Positions 33,241 through 45,483 of a stretch of DNA of 64,000 nt are shown here, piece by piece. The DNA comes from Brasenia schreberi (Eukaryota > Streptophyta > Magnoliopsida > Nymphaeales > Cabombaceae), in NCBI GenBank assembly GCA_036023115.1, contig JAYKKT010000056.1:4027501-4091500 (forward strand), read 5' to 3'. The notes under the pieces were generated by a model. The model did no database searches. It had not been told where the DNA came from and saw only the letters and a program-made list of their open reading frames with translations. Each line of letters starts with the position of its first letter. The stretch's first letter is position 1. The translations under genes and the position numbers were made by a program.

Positions 33241-35817
33241 ACGATGAAGCTCAATTTCAAGAGTTATTAGAGAAGTGTTTTGTTTGACCAAGTACCTCAC
33301 CATGAGGAGTGCTAGTTTTATTCGTGAAAACGAAAGATGACTCTCTTTGACTTTGTATCGATTATCGATAGCTTCATCGAGTGACTATAAAGAATAAGTA
33401 TCCACTACCCAAGATTGATGACTTATTCGACTAGTTGTAATTAGCTCGCATGTTTTTAAAAATTGATCTTCGGTTTGGATATTATCAATTAAGGTTATAA
33501 GAAGTTGATATACCTAAGGCAACTTTTAGGACTCGTTATAGGCATTATGAATTCTTAGTGATGCCTTTTGGGATAACAAATGCCACAACAACATTCATGG
33601 ACTTGATGAATCGAATATTTCAAGAATATTTTGATAGATTTGTCATGGTATTTATTAATAATATTTTGATATATTATAAGAATGACGTGGAGCATGTTAA
33701 GCACCTACGTATCATACTTAGCTTGTTACGGGAAAAACAATTATATACTAAGTTCTCTAAGTGTGATTTCTCGTTAAAGTAGATTGGCTTTTTTGTTACA
33801 TTATATCTAAGTGTCTCTAAGATACATAGTTTTCTTGGGCTTATAGGATATTAATGGAGGTTGATTGAGAGTTTTTCTAGGATTGCACCTCCTGTCAGCT
33901 GACTAACGAAGAAGAATGCTTGATTTTAGTAGACAGATGAGTGTGAGCAGAGTTTCACAGAGTCAAAGATAAAATTTACTTTCACACTAATATTAGCATT
34001 GCTAATTAATAACGAAGACTTGAGAGTTTATTGTGATGCCTCAAATAAAGGTTTTGGTTATGTTCTGATGGAAACACATAAAGTTATATCTCATGCATCA
34101 CGACAACTAAAGAAACATGAGATAAATTATTTAGTGTATGACTTAGAACTAGCAACAATTATATTTGCACTTAAAATTTTGAGACATTATCTGTATGATA
34201 TTAAGTTTTAGATATTCACTAACCATAATAGCCTAAAGTATATCTTTACACAACTTCATCTTAACATGTGATAAATGCGATGACTTGAGTTCTTGAAGGA
34301 TTATGATTGTGAGATTATTTCACTCTAGAAAAGGTAATGTAGTTGTAGATATCCTTAGTAGGAAAGGAAAGGAGTCGGTAGCTCATTGTTCTACCCTAGT
34401 GCGAGTGACACCTGAACATTGGTTGAGAGTACTTGGAGCATAGAGAGATGATCCCAAGTTGAGGATGATTATAGATGAGATTCATGGTGCAGGTTGGCCT
34501 GGATATGAGATATGCAGGATGATTATAGATGATGGTTCGTTACGATTCAAAGGACACATATGTGTGCTTAAGAATGATTATTCACTTTGAAAGGAGATCT
34601 TGGAATCAGAGCATAGTAGTCGCTTTCACATTGACTCTAGTAGCACAAAGTTGTATAAGAACTTAAGCTCATAATATCATTGGTTTGGAATGCAAAGGGT
34701 CATTGATGAATTTATGACCAGATGTATGACTCGTGAGAAGGTGAAGGCATATCACCAATTACCCGAGGAACCTTGAGACCATTACTTATCCTTGAGAGAA
34801 AATAGTAACAAAGGTTACACGATTTATACCCATTCGAAAGAATATGTCACTATCTATATTAATTGCTATTTATATCATTTAAACCATCAAGTTATATGAT
34901 GTGCCAGAGACTATTATTTTGGATAGAGATCCTCGTTTTGTCTCTCATTTATGACAAAGCTTACATGATGCTTTACAAACACGATTGTAATTTAGTACAA
35001 CCTTTCACTCACAGACCGATGTGCAAGCTGAACATACTATTCATACCCTAGAAGATATGCATCGAGCATGTGTATTAAACAATAAAGACCAATGGAATAA
35101 CCAGTTACACTTAATTGAGTTTACCTATAATAATAGTTACCAAGCGAGCATTGAGATGTCACCTTATGAGATGATTTATGAAGAAAAATGCATTACCCAC
35201 TATGTTGGGATGTCCCTGGTTTACGACCTGAAACAAGTTTAGAGATACTTCGATAATCGTCATATAAGATGAACTTCGTTCGTCAATGCATTAAAGTAAC
35301 TCAAGACTGATAAAAGAGTTATGCAGATAAGAGACGTCATGATCTAGAGTTTATGATTAACGATTACATATTATTAAAAATCTCTCTAGTTTGAGGAGTG
35401 ACTCACTTCGAAAAGAAATATAAGTTGAGTCCTAGGTATATTGGACCATACCAGATACCATATTTTGAAACGAATTGGAGATGTTGCCTATCAATTAGAG
35501 TTGTTGTCGCCGTTGACTATAGTATATAACATATTTAATGTATCCATATTGTAAAAGTACATTTTGGATCTTTCGCATATTATTGAGGGTGAGCCGCTTC
35601 ACATACTTAAAGATTTGTCTTATGAGGAGGTGCTCATAGCCATCTTAGATAGAAAAGAATAAATATTACCTCATTGAGTTTTGAGGGCGGTAAAAGTTCA
35701 TTGGAGCCACCTTCTCTAAACGATGCCACTCGAGAACTCGAGGATAAGATATAAGAGAAGTATCCACATCTGTTCAGGTATTTTCTAAATTTTGAGGACA
35801 AAATTTCTTTAAGGGGG
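33241..35817 (+). pseudogene. Chromovirus-like gypsy pol: RT, RNase H, integrase
   Basis: The translation starts QELLEKCFV*PSTSP*GVLVLFVKTKDDSL*LCIDYR. It goes on with [34 protein letters not shown] and [12 protein letters not shown], where FIDDIL is expected: both catalytic Asp are Asn (33650). RNase H shows DLRVYCDASNKGFG (34017) and the DLELA block (34140). Integrase shows VPETIILDRDPRFVSH (34900), QTDVQAEHTIHTLEDM (35015) and a C-terminal LSPRYIGPYQIPYFETNW (35430). Many stops and short frameshifts occur, roughly one per 100 bp in places. No second RNase H is present, so it is a different branch from the Tat-like elements. No chromodomain could be confirmed. Old and inactive. Confidence 0.88.
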
Positions 35818-35920
35818 TAAAACGTAATAAACTAAATCATGTTGGATTTGGATTAATCTAGATTCATGCAGACCTGGACCCACCCAAAATGTTGCAATAT
35901 AGTAATGTACGATGCAACTT
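35818..35920 (+). repeat. Short LTR-like fragment after the chromovirus-like pol
   Basis: Follows the AAGGGGGTA polypurine word at 35811-35819. The sequence GTAATAAACTAAAT..GGATTCATGCA-like recurs at 55205-55290, showing that it is repetitive and is probably the start of the 3' LTR. It is cut off by a LINE 5' fragment. Confidence 0.6.
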
Positions 35921-36012
35921 TGCCCATGTAAGGGATCACCCATGCATTGTCGGTCCCAAGCCTAGATAAAGGAAGAGGGTTGTGTTAGGCTTCTGACAGC
36001 TAGAGTAAAACC
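35921..36012 (+). mobile_element. 5' end fragment of an RTE LINE
   Basis: About 90 bp matching the first bases of LINE copies 1 and 4 (CCCATGTAAGGGATCA, GGTCCCAAGCC, AGGGTTGTGTTAGGCTTC). It stops where a gypsy LTR begins at 36013, so the LINE was interrupted by that LTR. The rest of this LINE was not found next to it. Confidence 0.85.
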
Positions 36013-36463
36013 TTGTGTAAACACCCAAATTTTTTTTCAAAATAAATTTTTTTCATCTTTTAGAAATTTTGTTTTTTTTGGCAGCTTTCAGTTTTTAAAT
36101 AAAAATACATCAAATGAACTCATTTTGGCATCAAAATTTTCTAGCAACCTCAAAATGATGATATATTGCATCCCTTTTAAAAAAAATCAAATTTGGACAA
36201 AATTTTATAAAAAAAGACTATTTTACGCTTAGGACCAAATTGGTAGGATTCTGCCTTTTTAAATGATTGCCTTTAAAGAAAGGATGATTTCGAACAATTC
36301 CTTTTATATAAACAAACGAAAAAGAGAACATTGTGAATCAAACCCAAAAATGTTTGTTATGAAATTCCAAAACCCTTCATATTCAAAAATAAATTAAATT
36401 CAAATCAGACTTCAAAAATTCATGCGGTCAAGAATAGTCTCATTCCGAGACCTGATACCCAGG

Positions 36464-36570
36464 GTTAAAGTGGTTTGATACCCTATACCCGTTGAAGTGG
36501 TTAAAGTGGTTCGATACCCTAAACCCATTGAAGTGGTTTGATACCCTACACCCGTTTAAAGTAGTTAAAT
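36464..36570 (+). repeat. Tandem repeat, about 37-bp units
   Basis: Three to four imperfect units of the form AAGTGGTTTGATACCCTA(T/A/C)ACCC(G/A)TT inside the U3 part of the LTR fragment. Confidence 0.8.
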
Positions 36571-37229
36571 GGTCAAGGTGGTTATAGACTAACTCACAGA
36601 GCAAAAGTAGATCACCCTTACAAAAACTGGGAATGAAACCTAGTATTTTTTAAAATAATATTTGAAGATTTCATTAAATTTGATGTTTTTAAATATAGAA
36701 ATAATTTTAAAGAAAGTGTTGGAACAAATTGGACCATACCAGATACCATATTTTGAAACGAATTGGAGATGTTGCCTATCAAACAGGTGGAGCCTGATCA
36801 AAAGCAGCCTCAAAAGCAGGTTCAAAAGCCCAGAATGCATCTTGGCCTCATAAAAGCATGATCAAAAGGCAAAAAGGAGAGCCCAGGCCAGAAGCAGACT
36901 TCAAGCTCAGAGCATCAAATACCAAGCCAAGAGCATCCACGAAATCATCAGAAATCCAAGCCTAAAATATCAAAAACCAACCAAAACGAAGTCTAGAAAG
37001 GTGAGAAAGAGTTCGGACAAAAAGGTTGGGCAAGACCCAGCCCAAGACGGAACACTGATGAAGCTAGGGCCCGCATAAACTATCCGTCTCGAAATACCAA
37101 GAAGGATTGAAGAAATGAAAATTTGGATTAGATCTAGACCCAAATATCCAGACCCAAATAGTGTTTGGATCGGATTTGGATCTCAAAATCCAAATCCAAG
37201 ATCCATACCCAAGACTCACCTCATTTTCC

Positions 37230-37237
37230 TATAAATA
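37230..37237 (+). promoter_or_regulatory. TATA box of the plus-strand LTR fragment
   Basis: TATAAATA in the context CCTATAAATAGAGGCGAGGG, the plus-strand equivalent of the boxes at 24211, 26611, 45476 and 52266. Confidence 0.7.
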
Positions 37238-37343
37238 GAGGCGAGGGGGGCCATAAGTTCTCGTGAAATTGCAAGTGAAGAGCTTGGGAAGAGAGAGAAT
37301 GAGTGGAGGGCATAAAGTAGATATGGTGGGCCATAACCATAAG

Positions 37344-38050
37344 AAAACCAGGAAACATTGCAAAATTTCTACGTCTTACCCAACAACGTCTAATTCTCAA
37401 ACAAAATGAGATTCAAATAAGAAGATCCTATTTTTACTCAAGGACTCCTTGAAATGAACCTTTTTCCATTGGGATAAATCGTAGGGATATGGGAAAGAGT
37501 TACCACGGTCCCTTTTGAAGCGTCCCGTGGTTTAAGGCTAAGAGACGGAAAATTTGCTCTTTTGAGCTTTTTGACAATTCTTTCTTTTTCTTTCATAGAG
37601 GGCCTCCCATTTTGGAGGATTTTTCTTTTCATTTTTTCCTCTTTTCTTTTTTAATCGAAGAATGGTTTTCTTTCTTTTTCTTATTTTGCCTTCCTTTGGA
37701 TGGAGACTTTTTTTAATGGATTTTCCTCTTTTTCTGCTTTTTGCCAAATTTTCCTTTTTTTAGAAGAGAAGTGAAGAGGGGGGAGACTTATCCCAATGGT
37801 TTACTTGATTCATCCCAGATCACCCTATTTTAAAATAGCATGTACTACTTGAAAATATTTTGCTATGTTGAACAAGGCCTTCCTTTGTAAGATGAAGACT
37901 TTTGAAATGTAACCCATTGATTTTTGAAAACTCCACTTTTTACAAGCATCAATCCCCTTGTTCAGGGTCACACGATCCACCTTGATCCTTTTTTCGTGAA
38001 ATTCAAAGGAGATCCCCACAAAATATTTTCAAAAGTATTTAGCTCAGACC
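37344..38050 (-). other. 3' untranslated region of the minus-strand gypsy element
   Basis: Matches 52305-52918 on the same strand (both carry the CCATGGTAACTC-like and TTGGGATAAG-like words) and, more weakly, 6218-7314 in reverse complement. The short Lys-rich open frames here (37438-37747) are not conserved proteins. Confidence 0.7.
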
Positions 38051-41000
38051 CTACACATGGTATTTTTTCAAATATTGGGCGTTTATAGGGTCTGCTAAAT
38101 TCCTACCCTCAACATCGATTAACCAATATGCATTATTAGTAGTTGTTCCCCTTACAACATAGGGACCATCCCACTTGGGCCGCCACTTTCCAAGTGGATG
38201 TGGGCCACGATGGTGGATGGTTTTCAATACAAGGTCTCCCACTTTGAAGTGGCGAACCTTCATATGCTTTTCATAATGTTGGGCTATCCTTTGCACATGT
38301 ACATGATCCATAGCAAGGAGCTTTTTTTCGTCTAACAAATCAAGCTCAGCCATCCTAGCATGTTGAAAAGTCTCTAGGGGGAGGTCGAGTGCGAGTGATG
38401 TATGAAATGAATGCAATTTGGTATGAATGGGGAGAATAGCGTTTGTACCATAGACCAACTCAAATGGCGTGGCATTGGTGGGTGTTCGGATGGAAGTCCT
38501 ATAAGCCCATAAGGCTTTATCAAGCTTCTCATGCCATGTCCTACCCTTTTCTAAGGTTTTCTCAATGATGCTTATGAGAGTTGTGTTTGTGACTTCGGCT
38601 TGGCCATTGCCTTGAGGGTAGTAGGGCGACGAGAAGTGTTGAGTTATGCCATAGGTATTACATACCTTTTCCATATTCTCATTCTTGAAAGGGGTGCCAT
38701 TATCAGACACTAGGTCTCTTGGAACTCCAAATCGAGCCAAGATATTCTTCTTAATGAATGCCACTACATGTTGCCCCTGGACATTTGTCAAGGAGGTAGC
38801 TTCAACCCATTTAGAAAAATATTCGGTGGTTTCTAGGATGAACCTATGTCCATTTGATGCATTAGGGGAGATTGGTCCTACGATGTCAAATGCCCACATG
38901 GTGAAAGGTTATGAGCTGACAATGGAATGCAAGGTCAATGATGGGATATGAATGGCATGTCCATGCACTTGACATGGGTGACATTTCCTAACATGATCAT
39001 GACAATCTTGCTTGAGAGTGGACCAAAAATAACTGGCTCTAAGTATTTTCATGGCCATCATATTCGCATTGACATGCCCTTCACATTCTCCATCGTGGAA
39101 TTCATGCATGATAGTCCTAGCCTCCTCAAGGTCTACACACCTCAACAAGATGCCGGTAAAACTTTTTATAGAGAACTCCTCCCAAAATCGCATAATCTTT
39201 ATCCCTAGAAGAAGCAAATTCTGAAAATCCTCTGTTTTCTAATAAGTTTTTAATGTCTTGAAACCAGGGCTTTTCAGTGGAATTTTGGTCATTTTGGCAA
39301 ATCTCCAAATCGTGGGTGGATGGAGTGGGTGAGTGCCATATCTCTAAGGATCGGGTTCCCAAGGTGGGATCGACCATTAGGGCTGATCCTAAGGATGAGA
39401 GGGCATCTGCTATGGCATTGTCCTCTCTACCTATGTGAGTGAGTGTACATGATTTGAAGGAATCGACCAATTTGGTGGCCAATTCGTGGTATGGAGTGAT
39501 TTTTTCATTTTTGACTTGCCAAAATTTCAAGACTTGGTTTATGACCAATAAAGAATCTCCAAAGACTTCGATGCATGATGCCCCTAGATTTTTCAAAATT
39601 TTCAAGCCTTGTATGAGTGCCTCATATTTGGCTACATTATTGGAACATTTGAAATCTAGGCAAATAACAATGGGGATCTCTCCCTTTTCAGGGGATATGA
39701 GGATGACTCCAACACCTGCCCCTCTTTGGTTTCTTGCCCCATCAAAGTGCATTTTCCATACTTGGTTTTCATTCAAATAACTTGCTAAAACATGGTTTTG
39801 AAAATCGTTTGTAAATATAACCTTGTCGGGCATTTCATCAAGTATGGGATATGTTTCTTCCAAGGGAAACTCAGCCACGTGATCAGCTAGGGCTTGTCCC
39901 TTAATGGAGGTTTGATGGTGAAATTTCAAATCATACTCCATTAAGAGGAGCTGCCATTTACCAAGCCTACCCATGAGGATAGGTTTTTCAAACAAGTGCT
40001 TGATTGGATCAAGCCTGGACACTATCCATATCTCATGATCTAAGAAGTAGTGTCTGAACTTTTGGCATGCCCATACCAAGACCAAGCATGTTTTCTCCAT
40101 GGCTTGATAATTTCTTTCATATAAAATTAGAGTTTTTGAAATGTCGTAAATAGCATACTCTTTATGGCTATCATCCTCATATTGGGCTAGTAAAGCACCC
40201 AATGCATTCGTATGCATGGAAATGTAAAGCAACAACGGTTTTCCTTGCTTTGGAGGTTTTAAAGTCGGAGGATTTACCAAATAAGTTTTTAATCTTTCGA
40301 AAGCTTTTTGACAATCATCGTCCCATACAAACTTCACCCCTTTTCTCAAAAGCTTATTTAAAGGTTCGTATCTTGTTGCCAGGTTTGAAATAAACCTTCT
40401 AATCGATTGGAGGCGACCTTGGAGGCTTCGGATTTGGGTCAAGTTAGATGGTGGAGGCATATCTATGATGGCTCGACACTTAGAGGGGTCGACTTCAATG
40501 CCCCTTTGGCTTACCATAAAGCCTAAAAGCTTACCCGATCCCACTCCGAAGACACACTTTTGAGGGTTTAGTTTCACTTTGTAAAGCCTAAGCCTTTCGA
40601 AAACCTTTTGCAAAGATTCAATGTGTGTGCATCGGGTTTTTTATTTTACCAAAAGATCATCCACATATACTTCTAAGAGCTCATGAATTTGATCGTGGAA
40701 AATGGTAGTCATGGCTCTTTGGTATGTGGCACCGGCATTTTTCAATCCAAAGGGCATAACTGTGTAAGAGTATGTGCCCTAGGGTGTAGTAAAAGCAGTT
40801 TTAGCCTGATCTCTTGGAGCTAACTTGATTTGATTATAACCCGAGTATCTATCCATAAAAGAAAACATTTCATGATTTGCAGTGTTGTCGACTATCAAAT
40901 CAATGTTTGGCAAAGGAAAATTATCTTTTGGAGTGGCTTTGTTTAGATTTCTAAAATCGATGCAAATCCGAATTTTCCCATTAGATTTTCGAACTACCAT

Positions 41001-41480
41001 TATATTTGAAAGCCAACCAGAATACGCAATGGGTTTTATAAATCTGGCTTTTAAAAGATCTTCTAAACCCTCTTTTACTTGAGAGTGGACATTGGGATGG
41101 ATTTTTCTAAGCTTTTGCTTTATAGGTTTAGCATCTGGTTCTAGGAGAAGACAATGTTCTACAATTTTTGGGTCTAGACCCGGCTTGTCTTCATAGGTCC
41201 ATGCAAATACATCTATGTAGGTCTTCAAGAATGCAATGAATGATGCTTTTTCTTTCTCATGCAAACATGTGCCTATCTTAACATGCTTAGGATTCAACTC
41301 ATTCCCTAAGTTGATTTCTACAAAATCCCCTCCTACGGAATTTAAAGGTTTTTCCATGTCAAGGATTTTATGAAACTTGGGAAGCTCGGAGGCTTGATCC
41401 TCCTCAGGGAAGAGGGGATCCTCCTCCTTGCTTTGATCATTATCAAGAATTTTAGGTCCTAGGGATGTTTGAGGTGACAC
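38051..41480 (-). pseudogene. Gypsy pol: RT, RNase H, second RNase H, integrase
   Basis: Minus-strand frames 41480-40779, 40613-39126, 39217-38909 and 38899-38051 are one polyprotein. The RT has IRICIDFRNLNKATPKDN, YNQIKLAPRDQAKTAFTT and YVDDLLVK (near 40660). RNase H has LLLYISMHTNALGALL (Asp to Asn at the first position) and YERNYQAMEKTCLVLVWA. The second RNase H begins WKMHFDGARNQRGAGVG (about 39750) and ends DNAIADALSSLG. Integrase has the HHCC finger HEFHDGECEGH and CHDHVRKCHPCQ, core WAFDIVGP (38895), SDNGTPF (38695) and PQGNGQAE (38615), and C-terminus KWRPKWDGPYVV. Breaks are a TAG at about 40779, a stop after YVDDLLVK and frame changes near 39200 and 38900. The 282-codon integrase frame is the best-kept part. 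Inactive as a whole. Confidence 0.92.
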
Positions 41481-42184
41481 ATGGTTTTAAAAAACACTTG
41501 GTTTTGGTTTTGAGATTTTTGCCAGTTTTGAAAATTTTGGGCCTTTTACAAAGACAATTTTTTCTTCAAATCTTTCAATTTTTTTGGCTTTTTCGAAATT
41601 TACACCAGGAGCTGGTATATACAACACTTTGTTTTTGGTGTTTTCAGCTTTTTCAATTTTTTTGGTTTTTTGTAAAGAAATGAAAGGAGGAGAAATGCAA
41701 ATCATACTTTTTTGGATTTTTCGAAATTTTCCAATGTTTTTGAGTTTTGAGGTTTTTCCAATTGTTTTTGGATTTTGAGAATATGTAATTTTTTTAGATT
41801 TTTGGTTACGGAGGGGTCTTTCATCATACCTACAAAGAAAACACCATGAATCAGTCTCTAAATAAGAGGTCTAAGTCATAGGTTTCGGTTTTAGGAGGTT
41901 CCAGGGTACCCTTGACCCAAGTGGTCGCAGGTGGTGGCTCAGGGGGAATGGATGGAGTGTAGCCTATCCCATGCCAGTTCTGATTTGGATTTGGTAAGAT
42001 GGGCTCTAAGCAACCCCGATTTTGGTTCCCTAAACTTTGATAGGGCATGTATCCCATGTTTAACATCATGTTCCAAGGCTTCTTTAATTTTGAAAATTTC
42101 TTATAAAGTGGATGGCCTTGGAACTTGGTGTCATCCATGTCATGGATTTCGGGAGAATTTGGGTTTTGGTTTTTCCTAGGATGG
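41481..42184 (-). other. Low-complexity linker between protease and RT
   Basis: Lys/Phe-rich sequence (many AAAA/TTTT runs) lying between protease and RT. It is equivalent to 60441-60863 of the plus-strand element. The short frames that cross it (41487-41705, 41851-42138) continue pol in pieces, but no domain is recognisable. Confidence 0.6.
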
Positions 42185-43102
42185 TCATGGTCTTGGGCGG
42201 GCAGGATTTGGGCTGCCCCTTAATATACACGACATCCTTAGGTCTTTTGAGGACGAACTTGGGTGGTTCGACCAAGGGTTTTTCATGCAGGTTTGATGGC
42301 TTGACAAGCAAGGGAAATTTTGAACTCCCCTAAGCTGAGGATGGTTTTCGCCTAGAATTACCACAGTTTGGTTTTCGTAGGAGATTTTAACACACCTATG
42401 GAAGGTGGATGGCACGGCCTGAAGGCTATTATCCATGGTCTTCCCAGAAGTAGGTTGTAATGGGGGTGCATGTCTAGGACATGGAACACCCCTGCATGGG
42501 TTATGCCCCCTATTTCCATGGGTAACTCTACAGCTCCTAGAGGTTTTGATGCATTTCTATCATATCCTATGATAACGATGGGGCTTGGATTTACAGAGGT
42601 CAAGGAGACTCCAATTTGATAGGCCACGTATAATGGAAGGATGTTTAGACCTCCTTCCCCATCAACCAAACACCTGTTTAGAGAATGGTGATTCAATACC
42701 ACCTCTATATGCAAGGCTTGGTTATGGGTTTGGTATGATAGTTCTAGCTCATCTTTCGAGAACACGATGGGGGTTTTAGCACAGATAGGTACGACTACGA
42801 AAGACAGGGACTCAGGGGTTATGGTCGAGTTAACCTTGGTTTTTTCTAAGATTTTTTCTAAAACCTGTCTATGCCTAGGGGGAAGTTTGGATTAATTCTA
42901 GGATAGACATATTTATAGGGATCTTGGAAAGATGTGTTTCGAAATCATATGGGGTTAACAAGTTTTTTCCTTTGTCCACGACCTGAGATGCTTTGGGAAT
43001 GCATGATTTTGAAGGGCTAGGAATAATGACCACTTCTTTAGTAGCATCTTTTGCTAGATGTGGGGGTTGATAGATCCTTCTGGACCTGGTCACCTCGTCC
43101 AC
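42185..43102 (-). pseudogene. Gypsy protease region
   Basis: On the minus strand it starts MDEVTRSRRIYQPPHL (43102), the same as the start of the plus-strand protease frame at 59373. It passes through NHHSLNRCLVDGEGGLNIL, where the retropepsin active site D(T/S)G is replaced by DGE. It then reaches GVFHVLDMHPHYNLLLGRPWI, the typical end of Tat-type proteases. The frame breaks near 42875, where the sequence leaves ELIQTSP, and again near 42400. In the family the protease cuts the polyprotein. Confidence 0.85.
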
Positions 43103-43679
43103 ACCTTCCCTAAGGCTCGCTCCTATGTTGGCTCTAATTTTATAATTCGGAGCACCTCGAATTTCTAATATGGCTCTAGCCGGGGGCGAGACTCTAAGCG
43201 CTCCCTAGATCACTATTGTAAGCACGAAAATTCTTCGCTACAAGACCAGAAACGAGCCTTAGCTTATCAAACTAGCAAAAATTTTGGAAATATCTGACTT
43301 TTGGGCAATTGTGGGCAAGCGGGATCTTTTCTCTTGAAACCTTCTTGAACAGGTGCTCAAGGGTCGGTTTAAGCACTTATGGACTTCGATAAAAATAGTT
43401 TTAACTCTTGAAAATACAAGTGTTTGAAATATGGATTTGATTCGTGCCTACGTTGCAATTTTTACGTACGGGGCTGTATGATTCTAAGTCTTTGAGTTTT
43501 AGCTAATTAGGCCGGATATGTGTGTGCACAAGTGGCCTAATTTTAAAGATTTTGAGAGTGAATTCGGGGTTTCCTTTTGAAAATGCATGAATGCAAGGAT
43601 GCACGAACTCTCTTCGGGTTTGATATGTTGTGAGCTAGGCTCAAAATTGAAAGCAACTCACACAACTTAATGTAAATAC

Positions 43680-44340
43680 CCGAAATTGAAAGTGCAACGC
43701 ATGCACGCGGCTTAAGGGAAATACCCGAAATTGAAAGCAACTCACACGACTTGAATGTAATTTGCAGAAATTGGAATATACTTATTTATATCCTAAGAGC
43801 AGAAAGGCTCAATGTGTTCGTGTGTGGTGTATAAATGAAAAGACAACTCACACAACTGAATTTGAATTTGCCGAAAGGGAGATATAAGTATAAGAGCGGA
43901 AAGGCTCAATGTGTTCGTGTGTGTTGTGTATAAATGGAAAGACAACTCACACAACTTGAATTTAACCACCCGAAATGTAAGTGCTTACACAACTTGGAAT
44001 GTAAAACTCACGCAGCTGAAAGTATATAGATACTTTATATCTTATGGGCTGCCAAGGCCCAAAATGTACGTGAGAGTGTGTTGAGCAAGTGCTCACGTAC
44101 TTCTTGGGTGCGAGTGTGAAATTTAAATGACAAACTCACACGACATGAATGTAACAACTCGGAATTGAAATTGCACGGCTTTTACTAAAGTCTTTTGAGT
44201 AAGAGCGAAAGCTCAATGTGTGTGCAATAGTGTGCAACTAAGAGCGGAAAGGCTCAAGTGCACGTGGGTGTCTTGTGTACGTTTTAAAGAGCAATATGGC
44301 TCAAGTGTACGTGTGTGCTTGTGTATCAAGCACAAATATT
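43680..44340 (-). repeat. Irregular repeat array in solo LTR B leader
   Basis: Same composite units as in solo LTR A. The GAGCGGAAAGGCTC word or a one-base variant is at 43797, 43894 and 44242, each followed by CAATGTGT or CAAGTGCACG. Confidence 0.75.
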
Positions 44341-45475
44341 ATATCTCGGGGGGAGGCCACACTCCATTACTACAACCCCGTATCAAATTGAATTGAATAG
44401 AAAAGCAACTTGATATATATCTCGAAAGACTTACACTTTTCCTAACTTGGATTCGGGATTTGCTAGGTCGTGTCCACCTTCTTTGTATTGAGCCCGGGTC
44501 ACGGCGCCTTCATGTGGCAGCAACAGGGCACACTCCTTGAAGTGGCGAGCCTTGGTGGCATGCAACCAAGAGGTAAGCCGGTTAGGAGTGGGGTCATGTG
44601 AGAGTGGAGTTTGCGAGCTTTGGGGTAGCCGAGTTTTAGTGGGCCTTGGAGGGGCTGATTTGGTTTGGTGTGACTCGAGACAAGGGTGGCTAGAGTGGGC
44701 TTAGTTTGAGAGGTATGTGGACTGGCCCTAACTAGGTAGGTTTAGGTTAGGGTGACTCGAGCCAAGGTGGCTCGAGTGGCTTTTGGGGAGTTCGGCCAAG
44801 GGAGGTGGCAGGGTTGTCTAAAGGAAACGGCCTACCACAAGGCCGGTCGTGGGTTTTGTAAGTGAAACGGCCTGCAAGAGGTGAGGCCGTTTGGTTTGGT
44901 TTGGTGTGGCCTGCAAGCGCCAGGCACTAGGCGCGGTTGGGTCGGCGCGCTGGGCACGCGGAAGATAGGGCGTGCTAGGCTCGTGGAGCGACGGGGCGCG
45001 CTACGTGCGCGATGTTCAGCAGGGCGCTAGGGCATTGGGGGAACAGTGGGGGCTCACGGGGCGTAGCAAGGGCGCGCGGGGTGCAACCGGGTGCGGCGCT
45101 AGGTGAGCCTGCTTTGTATGGCTGGCGGTGGGTTAGCACGGGGTTTGGCCGTGGTGCAGGGGGTTGTGACCATGGTGTAGCACGGTCTAGGTTTAGTTGG
45201 GGTTGGGTTAGGTTGGGTCGAACCTAGGGTAGGTCGGGTTAGGTTTAGGGTGGCTAACCTCTTGGAGCCGGTCCACCACATGCACCCACATCGAGCCTTC
45301 TTGGTTGCAGCCTCCTCCTTGGTTGCAACCCTTGGCTAGGTATAGGTTCATACAAGGTTCGAACCCAAACCCTTGATCAAGCCCACATGGCTAGGACCCA
45401 TGGCTAGCCCACTCTCTCACTCTCTCTCCTCCCAAGCAATTCATGTGAACCCCCTCTTGGACACCCCCTCACCTC

Positions 45476-45483
45476 TATTTATA
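45476..45483 (-). promoter_or_regulatory. TATA box of solo LTR B
   Basis: TATAAATA on the minus strand in the shared context GCCTATAAATAGAGGTGAGG. Confidence 0.7.

Larger units (their letters stand above)
36013..37343 (+). repeat. Tat-like gypsy LTR fragment, plus strand
   Basis: It begins TGTAAACACCC at 36013, passes a GATC-rich array (37120-37210) and a TATA box (37230-37237), and continues through GAGAGAATGAGTGGAGGGCA to about 37343. There it meets, in opposite orientation, the 3' untranslated region of the minus-strand element. The leader and U5 are missing. It contains a 55-bp copy of pol sequence (36728-36782) and a small tandem repeat (36464-36570). Confidence 0.8.

Noticed and set aside
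36464..36570. Possible CRISPR-like spaced repeats
   Set aside because: Units are adjoining and imperfect with no unique spacers; plain tandem repeat in a plant LTR.
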